Below, piece by piece: positions 1 to 10,194 of a stretch of 64,000 nt of DNA (position 1 is the stretch's first letter; each line of letters opens with the position of its first letter). Source of the DNA: Theobroma cacao (taxonomy: Eukaryota; Streptophyta; Magnoliopsida; Malvales; Malvaceae); NCBI RefSeq assembly GCF_000208745.1, contig NC_030851.1, forward strand, positions 36,105,442 to 36,169,441, read 5' to 3'. A program made the position numbers and the translations under genes. The notes below the pieces were generated by a model, which searched no databases, was not told where the DNA came from, and saw only the letters and a list, made by a program, of their open reading frames with translations.

Positions 1-244
1 TGCAGAAAATTAAATTTTTGATGTTTCAAATATATATATATATATATTGTTTTACATTAAAATAGATTATTTTAATTAATATTTTATTTTATTTTATTAT
101 TCAAAAAAAAAGAAAAAAAAGAGAGAGGAATGGAAAAACTAGTACAAAAGCCTTGCGAGGTCTCGAAAGGCATTCGGGAGAAGAATGTCTGTCGAGACTT
201 CGTGGCGGTTGTCACGGGCTCGATGGGAGTTCCGGGTTGTGACA
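1..244 (-). mobile_element. Start of a Gypsy LTR (Del/Tekay-like), running off the left edge
   Basis: On the - strand the sequence from 244 downward begins TGTCACAACCCGG, the kind of terminus seen on large Del/Tekay-type Gypsy LTRs. It resembles the left end of the LTR at 35066 (TGTCACAACCC). It interrupts the DUF7745 reading frame to its right, so it is taken as an insertion. The other end and the target duplication lie outside the window. An open frame on the - strand from 908 to 84 runs through the junction, so its last 50-60 codons are LTR sequence rather than gene. Family assignment is inference from the terminus. Confidence 0.5.
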
Positions 245-1249
245 GGTTGAGCCTATGTGTCATTAGTACAAACTGTTCAAACCCGAATTGCCTCCGTACC
301 ATTATTGAGGCATAACTAATTACTCCCCACGGTCCCACCAGTGGTACCCACGGTTCGTCCCCACATTTGTACATCACTTGCATCCTAGGCATCCAAGGGG
401 CCCTCCAAGTTACCTCAACACTTATAAGCCTCCGAAGTCTAGCAATCCATTCTTCTTTTCTCTTACAAAATGGCCATTCGTTTTCGCAGAATTCGCGTGT
501 AGGACAACTTGATGAGAGGAACGGCTTTCGAAATCTATCAACCTTATACTCAAAGTGGCTCTTTATCCATATCGTGAGAAGTTGGCCACATTTGATGAAA
601 CGCCCTTCACCCTTCCAACGATAATAATTTAGTGACCTTAATGTCTCGGCTATGATGGTTGGAGCTGGATTGATGTTCCTTGTTACTTGGTTAAAGAAAT
701 CGATGATTGAAACTTCAACGTGCCCTAGGATTTTTGAAAAAATTACCAACCTATATATTGCCAAGGCAAAGGCAAGATGGCTTTGTTCATCTTCCTTGTG
801 TTTCTTAATATAATTATTCAGGAAAATCCATGGAAGGCATTTAGTGTCTCCTTTTTTCTTCAAGTTCTGATCCACCTCTTCGGTAGTGACATTTAATAAC
901 TTGGCCAATTTCCTTCGATGCCCGGTCTTTTGGCCCTCTAGTATACCTTGACGAGTTGCATTTGATCTATATGGAGCAATGATAAATACTCCTCTATTGT
1001 CGGTGTCATATCTACCTCATTGAACATGAAACACCGGTAAGAGGGATCCTAAAATTGAGTGATTGCCCTAAGTAGCTGATCATCTACATGCACATAGAGA
1101 AGGCATGCGATGTGCCCATACTTGGTGCAAAAATTGTCTCGACTGTTACGCCTCCATTGCTCCCAAATATCTATCATCTCTGAAAGGTCATTTTGTCTGA
1201 GATCAAGATGAACCTTATTTGGGAGAGTTAGGATATGCCCCTTAGCCAA
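245..1249 (-). pseudogene. DUF7745-domain ORF, broken (ORF1-like of a Tat/Ogre-type element)
   Basis: The - strand carries two open blocks, 1249-1049 and 908-245. Together they read like the plant DUF7745 domain: LRQNDL...LYVHVD..LL.A..QF, DPSYRCF, TPTIEEY, then FALAIYRLVIF, GEGRFIKCGQLL, WRAPWM and CGDEPWVPL. Known members continue QFWDPSYRCF; here the Trp codon is TAG at about 1047. A second stop follows near 950, and a frameshift lies between the VKVY and LAKLLNV segments (about 905-950). The domain ends near 245 where a Gypsy LTR begins. Function of the domain is unknown; such ORFs are common in plant repeats. Its place about 0.9 kb downstream of a Tat-like LTR on the same strand suggests an ORF1-type element gene rather than a host gene. 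Confidence 0.65.
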
Positions 1250-2147
1250 ACAGTCCCCCTCTATTTGTTAGGCTTGTCTCATTTATAGTTCAACCTCATA
1301 GTCATTCTTGTATTTATTGGGTGAGCTAGCCGACGACAATGCCATAGATGAAATCAAGATTCCTTCAGTCAATCAGTTATTGTATAGCCAATATTTACCT
1401 ATATGCGATGATGTGAATGAATGCATGACAGATGAAAGAAAGAGAAAAAGAATAGTCAGTACAGTGGGTTACATTAATTTGCATTAAAAATAATAAAAAA
1501 ATAGTAACTGTTGTAATGGGTATTTATCACGTCATTGGACATAACCCACTCCATGACTTTGATTACTTTTAGCGAGAAATTTAAAGCAAAGGATGTAAAA
1601 AGAGTTCCTTCATGTGTGCCTAATTCAAGGTCATACTTTTTAACGCGTGGGTGAAGCTCTAACTAGGGAAAGGGCACTTACAGCACTCTATATGCTGGGT
1701 TTGGTTTTGAATTTGGCTAAAGGTTTCCAAATTGCTTTTCACTATCATCCACTCGGACTAGTAAGGCACCCTAGTCCTCACCCATCATAGGTTTCAAACG
1801 GACTAGGTTCAATTTGAGTGAGAGTGTTCACTAGCTCATGCGGAGGTTATCACCTCACGAGAGCATAGCTACTAAACTCCCTTCTTATAAAAGACAAAGC
1901 CCAAGTAGAAGGCTTATGCATGAATGCAACATGTGGCTTGTGTGTGAAGGAACATACCAACCTTTGATGAACAATCTCACACCCCTCTATCCTAAATCCC
2001 CCACAATTAAAAAAAAATCAATAAAATAATGATTATAAAATAATTAATGCACAAAATCGAAAACATATGCTCAAATTTAAAAGAAACACTAAATTATTTA
2101 GGGCTCAAGATAACCTATGATTAATTATGGCTTGACTCTCTTGATTC
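1250..2147 (-). other. Leader region between LTR and DUF7745 ORF; no gene seen
   Basis: About 0.9 kb without a convincing coding frame on either strand. The short open frame at 1838-2029 (+) has no recognisable motif. Position suggests untranslated leader of the - strand Tat-like element. Low-complexity A-rich runs occur at 1485-1500 and 2007-2040. Confidence 0.35.
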
Positions 2148-2165
2148 CTCAGTGGAGTCGTCAAG
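2148..2165 (-). other. Primer-binding-like site next to the Tat-like LTR
   Basis: Read on the - strand, the LTR end GTTACGATA is followed at once by GCTTGACGACTCCACTGAGG. This resembles the TTGGCGACTCCACTGGGG-type sequence that I recall following Tat/Ogre LTRs, with some substitutions. It supports calling 2167-5199 a 5' LTR in - orientation. The tRNA was not checked. Confidence 0.4.
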
Positions 2166-2579
2166 CTATCGTAACGTGTCGGGTTTGGGAACTCTACCGC
2201 TAGTCGTGGGCGAAAATAATATAACTAAGAGTTGCCACCAATCGTCTTTTTTAGGTGCGATTGGCCACCCTATTTTGTTATATTCGACGAAATCTTAAAT
2301 TAATTTTAGGTTCGTCGAAAGAACAATAAACTGGTCGCGTATCTTTTAGATTTAGGTTCAGAAGTACGGTTACGCACGAAAAAGGGTTAGCACCCCCGTG
2401 ACACCCGTTCCATGAACGGTACCATTTAATCATATATTATCCTAACCCATTAATTTTATTCTTATGTTTCCTTAATTATTATTTATTTATTTAATCTTTT
2501 ATTATAATATTTTATTTCATTTTTTACGGGTTTAACATGCATATAATGCAATTGTGAAATGCATGGCATAAAATCAAGC

Positions 2580-3530
2580 TAATACCAAACGAAAATCTTT
2601 TATTGAGTGTACTTTCCGAATGTGCCCATCATACTGGTGAGATCCGAAAGTATTCTCTCACCTAGGGAAATACCTTAGTAACTCGCCTTCGCAAGTTTAC
2701 TAGGTAGATCCCATCATTGGGATAGTTGTTTGTGAGTAAAAAAATAATGTTTTCATGAATGTAAATCTTAATACGGGTAAAAGTCTTTTATTAAAAATAT
2801 TTCTCCGAACACTCCCATCATACTGGTGGGATCTAGAGATATCTTCTCACCTAGGGAGTTTACTGAAGAAAATTCACCCTCCTAAGCATCCTTAGAAAGT
2901 CCCATCATCGGAGCTTATACTCATATACAGAATATATCTATATGCCATGATATTCTACAACGCAACTATGACACATGTTATGCTTAAAATTATCTTATAT
3001 TTGAGTCCTCATGTATCCTTTTTTATTTCCTTAAGACTTCCCTTTTCTATCATATTTCTTTATAAATATGTGTATCATGGATTATAAATATGTTCATGTG
3101 TTATCTAAGTGTATACTTAGTAAGACATCTTATTTCATAATTATAAACAATTTTGATTCAATGTCACCCCTTTTATTATATATTTTGTTCACCTAGTGTT
3201 TACCATAAATGCACTCATTATTATGAATTTCCATTATTAAATATCTTAATATTTAATTAGTATTATCTTGTAGTTTTTATATTTATCTTTTGACAAGCAT
3301 ATGCTATTTGTTCTTTTATATTTATTATATTCATTTCTATATTTTGACTAACTTATTGTATAATAATTTTTTTTACCTAAAAATTAGAAACATCGAGATT
3401 TTAGAATTAAGACCCTCCCATCGTACTGATGGAGTAATAATTTAATTCCCGAACCTAAGGAGAATGCCTTCCGGAATTGCGACTCCTCGCATTTCGAAAG
3501 ACAATCCCATCATCGGTATTGATCACCAAA
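2580..3530. repeat. Three dispersed ~150-bp repeats with a CCCATCATACTGGTGGG core
   Basis: Related units lie at about 2590-2730, 2770-2930 and 3390-3530. Each carries a first CCCATCATACTGGTGGG-type core, a TCACCTAGGGA-type middle and a second CCCATCATCGG-type core about 85-100 bp later. Equivalent units occur in the second LTR copy at 25660-25810, at 25840-25919 joined to 29529-29630, and at 30320-30460. They are part of the LTR family. Confidence 0.6.
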
Positions 3531-4905
3531 ACAACTGTTATATTTTATATGTTTATAATTTTTACTATATTATATTCTTTTATCTTCTACATGTACCTAT
3601 ATGTATATGAATTTGCATAATTAAGAATCTTATTGCTATCACATACTTTTTTTTTCGAATTTTCATAACTAACTACGATTTTACTTAGTTTTATTTTTTA
3701 CTGCCAAATATTTATTTTATTTTTTTCTCATATTTTTGTTTTTAACTTAGATATGCTATTATTATTTTATACGTTAAACATTCATTATATATATATTTAT
3801 ACTAAATCTATTATTCTAAAATTAAATGTTTATCCATCTCTTTATTTACGATTTTATCTACTTTAAGACATCATATAATTTTTATAATATATTTTAATTT
3901 AAATCAAACAAAATTTTAAATATTAAGTTTTTTAGATTACAAGTAGGTAAGCCCCAACAAACATAATCAAACCCAACAACAAGGATAGGGCTTTACCTGA
4001 TTTGGGCCCGGACTAGCCTAAGAACGCCCTGGCTGTGAAGGGCCACAACAGCCCACCAAAGCCCTCAACTCACTTCTTTCAAAACGCACAACTTGGTGCT
4101 TCAAGAACCCCTCTAAACGACGCCGTTTTGAGACTTCCTCTTTCAAAATTTTTATCTATGAAATGGCACCGTTTTGACGCCCCAAAACCTAGGTATCTAA
4201 ACTCCTTTTCTCTCCTTCCCTCTTCACTTTCACTTTTCACTTTCTCTCTCTAAAGCCACTCTCTCTGCCTTCTTTCTAAAAATCCCAAACACCCTTCCTT
4301 CTCTCTCCATTGCCGTCACTTCCACCGCTTCCCTTACCGTCGACTGGCGAAACTTCAGCCCCCTTCTCTCTCTTAAAGCCTTTTCTCCTTCCGATTGGTA
4401 GATCTAGCCCAGATCTCCCCCTTTTGTGCCGTCGGCCACCCAAAATCAGACTTTTCCTCTCTCTCCTTTCCCAAGCCGGTCACCCAACCCTTAAAACCCA
4501 CTAAAAATGAACTCACAAATCTCCCTTACCCAAGCACCTCCAAACTCGAAATCCTAAGCCACTGACGCCCCTCCCATTTTCCTTTTTTTTATATATTTTT
4601 TTGTATTTTTTTTTTTATTGTTGTTGATTGTGGTTAGGGTAGACTGCTGGTAGTTTTAGGATTTTTAATGGCTGATTTGTGGTTTTTTTATCATTTGAAT
4701 CTATTGTTTTTTTTTTGACAGATTGGCTCCTTTTTTTTTTGAATCGTTTTTTTCTCACTCGTTTTTTGGTTCTAGAAAAAATTGTTTTCTAGGTTGTTTT
4801 CTCCGTTTTTTTATTATTTTTTTGGATTTTTTTTGAGTCTGGCCTTTTGTTTTCAAAATCTCCTCCCCCCTTCAAATCTGTTCGAAGCCTCCCTTTTAAG
4901 AATTG

Positions 4906-4963
4906 GATTGTCCAAAAATTTGGACAATCTAGAGGTCAAATCATGCTCTTCTGAGCATGATTT
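4906..4963. other. Two adjacent perfect stem-loops in LTR copy A
   Basis: First hairpin 4906-4929: GATTGTCCAAA pairs with TTTGGACAATC, with a 2-nt centre. Second hairpin 4938-4963: AAATCATGCTC pairs with GAGCATGATTT around TTCT. They sit about 240-290 nt inside the LTR 5' end. LTR copy B has a hairpin in the corresponding part (32060-32120). Confidence 0.6.
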
Positions 4964-5199
4964 CACATGTCTCTGGCACAAAAGGAAGTTGGTAGTCGGA
5001 GGTGACCATTCCTCCCCAAATTCGACTGTCTTTCAGGGGCATTAATGCCCTATAATGATGGACTAGAGAAGGGGCTGAGCACACGCTTAGTCCTTTCCTG
5101 TTCTTTTTTTTTTTAATTTATTTCTTATTTTTTATTTTTTGTTTTTTTATTATATTTCATTATTATTTATTATTTATTTTTTTGAAATAGGTGTCTACA

Positions 5200-6495
5200 G
5201 TAGCATCCTTCAAATTGCTACCAATTTCTTCCACTTCAATTTAGACTTGTCTTTGACTAGCTAAAGTTAAGTTTTATCCTTAAATTATCTTAATTTATTC
5301 AAAAATAAATTAAATGATGAAATTTGATTTTTATCTTCAAATTATCATAATTTTTTAGAGATAAATTGGATGACCAATAATTAAAGATTGATTGGTTAAA
5401 AATATAAATATTATCTCTATATTATTTTGATTTATTTAGAGATAAATTGAATATTCAATAATTAAATTTTAATTGGTTAAATTTAAATATTATCTTTAAA
5501 TTATCTCAAAAGATAAATTTATGATATATAGGTAAATTTTAATTGGTTCAATTATGTGTCTTTAAAATAAACTAATCAATGAATTAATTATTTTATAATT
5601 AATGATATGGTCATGATGTCATCAAGTTCACCTGGGTAATTGGATGATAATTTTTTTCTTTCTACAAATGTCCCCTTAAGACTTGTTCACATATGATTTT
5701 GAATATGACAAGTGGATAACTATTGAAATTTAAAAAAATTTCTAAGATTCTTTGAATCCTAACATGTCTTGGTATACTTGTAATTCAAGTTAAATTCAAA
5801 TAATACTTACTCGTAGATAAGAGAATTATGATCTTGGAAGATGTGTATTGTAATTAAACTATTTGAGGAAGTATATTGCAATAAAACTATAATCTTCAAA
5901 GAAGTTTAGTACAATAAAACTACAATTGGTATTGCATTCCTTAATCAATTAAGATTCTTTCTTTTTACTCTGTAAAAGGAGAGCGCCTTGCCAATTTTCT
6001 GCACATCAAAATACTAGAATCCCTACAATCGGTAATATTTTTTGGTTGCCATTGCTTCTGTTTATGCATCGTCTTATAACTGCAAATTCAAGATCTCAAC
6101 GTCAAGTGAAGATATTCCCTGCTTCTTGGTGGTAAAAGCATCTTTATTTCTTTCTTGTTCATATGGTAAACCGATTTGCAATCTTTGGCTTTCTATTCTT
6201 GCTATGCTACCATTATCTTGCCATGTCTTTGGTCCATGCATAAAGACCTAAGATGCCATATCCATGCATATCATAAAGTCCCAAGAATCAAGATGCGCCA
6301 TGCTTAGTCAATCCTTTGTCACGTTACAAGTGCTTAGGCAAAGATTAAAGAAGCCAAGAATTGGCTAATATCTTTTTATGAAATCAAATTCCTGCCACGT
6401 TAAAAGGCACACCGACTTTTTATTCTTACCATATTAAATCAACTTCTTGCCACGTTGAGAGCTTTAATCGAAGGAAAAAAAAAATCCATCTTTGA
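5200..6495. repeat. Repeat-derived AT-rich stretch, with ~80-bp tandem repeats at 5275-5555
   Basis: The first ~60 bp (5205-5262) matches the outer part of the inverted-repeat arms at 6665-6735 and 8080-8150, so it is a truncated third copy ending at the LTR boundary. 5275-5555 holds about four degenerate ~80-bp units built around TTATCT.TAAATTATC, AGAGATAAATTG and TTAATTGGTTAAA. A possible transcription-start-like block (TACTCTGTAAAAGGAGAGCG) lies near 5970. 6240-6480 has several TGCCACGTT motifs. No gene is seen. Confidence 0.5.
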
Positions 6496-7367
6496 CAGCA
6501 TAGGCATCACGTTTCAAGAAGTTGGGTGCCACGTTTTGGATTTAAATATTTAGTTTCTTTGTTGCTTCGATTTTTTTTTAACTTTCCACTGCTACAACTT
6601 TTTTGATTTTTTTTTTGTAAATTGTTTTCTTAGACTAATGATTTGATAACCTTTTTACAGTTACTCTCAAATCTATTAGCTTATAATCAAAACAATTCTA
6701 AATTGAAGTGAAAGAAATTGATAACATTTTGAATGGTGCTCTTTATAATAGTACTTATTGAAGGGTGCTCTTTATAATTGTACTTGTCGATATTTGGAGG
6801 GTGCTTTTTATAATATTACTTGTCGATCTTTGGGGGTGCTTTTTACAATAGCACACAATTGGTTGTTCCTTAGATGATGCTCTTTACAATAGCACTTGTC
6901 AACCCTTGAGGGTGCTCTCTATAATAGCACATAATTTGTTGATCATTAGAGGGTGCTCTTTACAATAGTACTTATTGATCTTTGGTGGTGCTCTTTATAA
7001 TAGCATATAATTTAGAATCACCATGGTATACTTCAAGGACTACAAAAATCAACTTGTCATTCTTTCCAAAAAGGATGAAGATATGTATAAAAAAAGATTG
7101 TTTCTTCCCACAACAAAACCTATATCTAGTCGATTTTTGCTATCTCAACCATTTACTACTCTTACAACTTTGGAGGAATGGACTTATAAACTGATCAAAA
7201 TTTCACAATCTTTTTCAATAACGCGATGTCTTCAATCCTATCTTCATGATAAGACTTTTAGTCAAGAGGAATTTGTCACCTTGGGAAGTCGGATAACTTC
7301 TGGTAAGGCTTATTGGCGAAGTTCTTTCAAGATTAATGGAAAATTTAATTATATCCCCAAATATTGG
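6496..7367 (+). repeat. Left arm of a large inverted repeat (pairs with 7454-8322)
   Basis: This arm of about 870 bp is the diverged reverse complement of 7454-8322, with an 86-bp spacer between them. Outermost matching block: CAGCATAGGCATCAC (6496-6510) versus its complement ending at 8322. Innermost block: CCAAATATTGG ending at 7367 versus CCAATATTTGGG from 7454. From outside inward the arm holds an AT-rich segment, an eight-unit minisatellite (6727-7015) and a PMD gene fragment (7023-7367). I see no transposon-type termini or clear target duplication. Confidence 0.8.
6727..7015 (+). repeat. Minisatellite, about eight 34-40 bp units (left arm)
   Basis: Units follow the pattern GGTGCTCTTTATAATAGCAC(T)TGTCGATCTTTGAG, alternating with a variant containing ACACAATTGGTTGTTCCTTAG. 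Each unit is itself partly palindromic: GTGCT...AGCAC. The same array, inverted, lies at about 7805-8085. Confidence 0.75.
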
Positions 7368-7376
7368 AGTATTTAA
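7023..7376 (+). pseudogene. N-terminal fragment of a plant mobile domain (PMD) protein
   Basis: A 117-codon open frame starts MVYFKDYKNQLVILSKKDED and includes a TLEEWTYKLIK segment, ending FNYIPKYWSI-stop. The - strand copy in the other arm continues PKYWEWTKDVLFQYEKLL. That matches the YWEWTEDVL-type sequence in aminotransferase-like plant mobile domain (PF10536) proteins as I recall them. Here the frame is cut just after KYW at the end of the palindrome arm, so only the region before the PMD core remains. PMD genes are often carried by transposons. I infer a captured or element-borne gene fragment; no function is expected from 117 residues. Assignment rests on family recall. Confidence 0.5.
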
Positions 7377-7793
7377 CTAGAGAATTTAGTGTCAACCATC
7401 TTCATATCATGTAAAAGCTTCTCATATTGAAATAACACATCTTTAGTCCATTCCCAATATTTGGGAATATAATTAAATTCTCCATTAATCTTAAAAGAAC
7501 TTCTCTAGTAGGCCTCACTAGAAATTATGCAGCTTCCCAAGGTGACAAATTCCTCTTGACTAAAAGTTTAATCATGAAGATATGATTGAAGACATCACTT
7601 TGTTGAAGAAGATTGTGAAATTTTGATTGGTTTAAAAGTCCATTCCTCCAAAGTTGTAGGAGCAATAAATGGTTGAGATGGCAAAAATCGACTAGATATA
7701 AGTCTCGCTATGGGAAGAAACAATCTTTTTTTATATCTTCATCTGTTTTGGAAAGAATGACAAGTTGATTTTTGTAGTCCTTGAAGAATACCA
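7376..7793 (-). pseudogene. Inverted, more decayed copy of the PMD gene fragment
   Basis: Reading down the - strand from 7793 gives the counterpart of the + strand fragment, but the start codon is lost (ATTGTGGTATTC where the + copy has CCATGGTATAC) and several frame changes occur. It continues about 86 bp further than the + copy, through the spacer, giving YIPKYWEWTKDVLFQYEK and MKMVDTKF before a stop near 7376. This extra piece is the best evidence for the PMD identity of both copies. Confidence 0.5.
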
Positions 7794-8322
7794 CAATGAT
7801 TCTAAATTGTGTGCTATTATAAAAAGCACTCCCAAGGATCGACAAATACTATTGAAAAGAGCACTTTCCAAGGATCAACAAATTATGTGCTATTATAAAG
7901 AGCACCCCTAAAGATTCACAAGTACTATTATAAAGAGTACCTTCTAAGGAACAACAAATTGCCTATTATTGTAAAGAGCACTCCCAAAGATCGACAAGTG
8001 CTATTGTAAAGAGCACCCTCTAAGGAACAAGTGCTATTATATAGAGCACCTTTTGACAAATGTTATTATAATGAGCACTTTTCAAATTGCTATCAATTTC
8101 CTTCATTTTAATTTGGAATTGTCTTGATTATAGGTTAATAGATTTGAGATTTAACTATTGAAAGGATATAAAATCATTAGTCCAAAAAAGCAATTTAGGA
8201 AAAAATAAAAAAAGTTGTAACAGTAAAAAGCTAAAAAGAAAATCGAAGCAACGCAACAAAGAAGCTGAATATTTAAATCCAAAAAGTGGCACCCAACTTC
8301 TTCAAATGTGATGCCTATGCTG
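7454..8322 (-). repeat. Right arm of the large inverted repeat, with inverted minisatellite
   Basis: This is the diverged reverse complement of 6496-7367. It contains the PMD fragment (to 7793), then about eight minisatellite units (7805-8085) of the form GTGCTATTATAAAGAGCACCC..AAGATCGACAA, then the AT-rich outer part ending GTGATGCCTATGCTG. No clear repeat termini lie beyond 8322. Confidence 0.75.
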
Positions 8323-9286
8323 TGATAGATGCATATGTTGAAATGTTGAAATGTACATTAATGTAATAATATGTTACAACATCAATGAATGTAAAAATGT
8401 AAAACTTCTTTGAGTAGCTGAACAAAAAGCAAAATGTATAATTTACCTGCCTTAGGCCTAGAAAGAAGTACAAAAAGATGCAAAGAAGATTATAAGAAAA
8501 GATGCTGCACCAAGCTTCCACGCATGGTTCCTATTGTTTTTTTAATTTTTTTAAGTTAAAATATCTAAAAACCTTTAAATTTTGATTAAAATTATAGGAA
8601 AATCTATTAATTTAAAAAATAAGCACTTTTCCTCAAAAGCTTTAACACCATTGACAAAAAAAATCAAAAGACTAAAATACCCTCTCCTCTTTCTCTCAAC
8701 TTTTCTCTTTCTTTAGACAATTTGACCGACAGATGGCACTCTCTTACGCCGGTCAGTCTCCCTATGGCCAGATCAGTTCCAGATCGTGCCCCTCAGCGAG
8801 AGCGTAACAGCTCCCTCAAAAAGGAGCTTTGGCGTTGCAAGAGCACCTTCAGCGGGTTGCTCTAGCGCTCCCCTGAAGGAGTGCAACAACTCCCTCAGAG
8901 GGGAGCTCTGGTGCTCCCCTTAGGGAGCACGACATCGACGCTCTCTTCTGAGAGAATATGTAAATATTTTATTAATTATTTTATATTTTTAATATAATTA
9001 ATTATATTATTATAAAATTATGGAATTTATGAAAAATTAAAGCCTCAAATTAAGAACTTTGGTGATGTAGTGGACGAAAAGAGTATGGTGTAAGAAACAC
9101 ACATAACAAGAGAAAGTGCAAGCCCCAAATTTATTTAATTCCATCTTAGCAAATGGAAACCACAAATTAACCAAGCAGCGACAAACCACACAAATTAACA
9201 CTATCTCTGTGCGTCTTGCTCACTGCTAAAAGCTTAAAACTAGATTCTCAGACACACAACAGTTACAGGACAAGAAAATTTTCTAG
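8323..9286. other. No gene; short GC-rich hairpin-forming repeats at 8800-8950
   Basis: The flanks are AT-rich. 8800-8950 is GC-richer and contains short related units with self-complementary blocks such as AGCTCCCTCAAAAAGGAGCT and GGGGAGCTCTGGTGCTCCCC. The open frame at 8315-8521 (-) has a hydrophobic, low-complexity translation with no recognised domain and is not called. Confidence 0.35.
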
Positions 9287-10194
9287 TTACCGATTCATCC
9301 CTCCTTCCACCCGCGGAGACATCGATATGCGGTGGTTTTGCCTTTCGATATTCGCATGCCACCTTACATTTGTTCAACATTAATAGTAACAGTTAGAGAT
9401 ATCATCCATCATTGAAATATACATTCTTTTATTATATATAAAATATCATCTTTCCAATTTAAACCATTCAAAAGTGCATTAAAATTGGTATTTTAATCCA
9501 ACTTTACTTTTTTAAATGAATAAGAAAATGAGAAAAAAACTGCAAAAGCAACATTTTAATGAGAGTATTGAGTTTTTTTTTTTTTTTTTTTTAGTTTGAA
9601 TACCAATTTTCATGTCATATCCATGTTTTCTGAGCTCGCGATTCTCTTGACACAAGGGACGGGTGGCAAAAACAGTGAACGCAGAAATCGTTGCAAGGGT
9701 TTGGCTCCATCCCACACTGGTGCCTAAGCTTTCGACGGTAGTACAATCCAAACAATGCCAAAGGGAGAATTCCAGGCAAGGAACGTACTAATTCATGGGG
9801 AATGGCACTGGCACCACAAGCTGCAGTAAACATAATCAAATCAGATTTGCATTCTCTGTCAATGATCAAAAGTTCATTGCCATTTCCAGGCCAAATAGGG
9901 AAAGAAAATAGAGGAAAAAAATATAATGTATATTTACAGGATGCTCCTCTGTCAATGATCTCTGCATTCTGGACAAAGGAAAGCGAGTCTGGAAAGACTG
10001 TAAAGGGTAGGAGAAAAGGGGAGGATTACTTTTGATTCGAATAAGAATAATGTTCAGTTGGAAGTGAATTATAAAGAATCATTACATAGTGCAGCATCCG
10101 AACTATGGTAGCAATCGCAACGTCTGGTGGACCAAGCTCTGACGCCTGGCTTGGATTTTGCCTTCCTTTTATCTTTGCAGCAAAGACAGTCCAT
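9287..10194 (-). pseudogene. PLAC8 / PLANT CADMIUM RESISTANCE-like pseudogene, four exons traceable
   Basis: All four exons of the PLAC8 genes in this window can be matched on the - strand. Exon 1 (10194-10086) has an ATG and KPGVRAWSTR, matching [11 protein letters not shown]. Exon 2 (9997-9938) has FVQNAEIIDRGAS, but its cysteine motif is lost and it is 60 bp instead of 72. Exon 3 (9820-9604) has LYYRRKLRHQ, NPCNDFCVHCFCH and ENRELRKHGYDMKIG. Exon 4 (about 9362-9287) ends EGGMNR-stop. Exon 3 is 217 bp against 219 in both intact genes: a 2-bp deletion destroys the HYCALC cysteines and shifts the frame. Splice signals are still visible. It is therefore an old, recently recognisable member of the cluster, not a processed copy. 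Confidence 0.8.

Larger units (their letters stand above)
2167..5199 (-). mobile_element. Large (3.0 kb) Tat/Ogre-like Gypsy LTR, copy A
   Basis: On the - strand the block begins TGTAGACAC at 5199 and ends GTTACGATA at 2167 (expected ...GACA, one change in the terminal CA). It is colinear with 25234-32468 once the nested insertion there is removed. Shared blocks include the TTAGGTGCGATTGGCCACC segment near 2250, the GTTACGCACGAAAAAGG / CACCCCCGTGACACCCGTTCC segment near 2370, three CCCATCAT-bearing repeats, and an AACGACGCCGTTTTG block near 4118. There is no long ORF. Flanks CAAGC (left) and GTAGC (right) are not a good duplication, consistent with this being one LTR of a longer element that continues to the left. 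Confidence 0.65.

Noticed and set aside
2580..3530. CRISPR-like spacing of CCCATCAT cores
   Set aside because: The window is plant nuclear DNA. The cores are imperfect, spaced 85-450 bp apart, and shared with another LTR copy, so they are LTR repeats.
4035..5045. Run of + strand open frames at 4035-4253, 4310-4504 and 4782-5045
   Set aside because: They lie in the pyrimidine-rich part of a Gypsy LTR and are Ser/Leu/Pro/Phe-rich by composition only.
2162..5204. LTR copy A as a solo LTR with its own duplication
   Set aside because: Flanks CAAGC and GTAGC match poorly, and a primer-binding-like site follows the LTR, so a 5' LTR of a longer element fits better.
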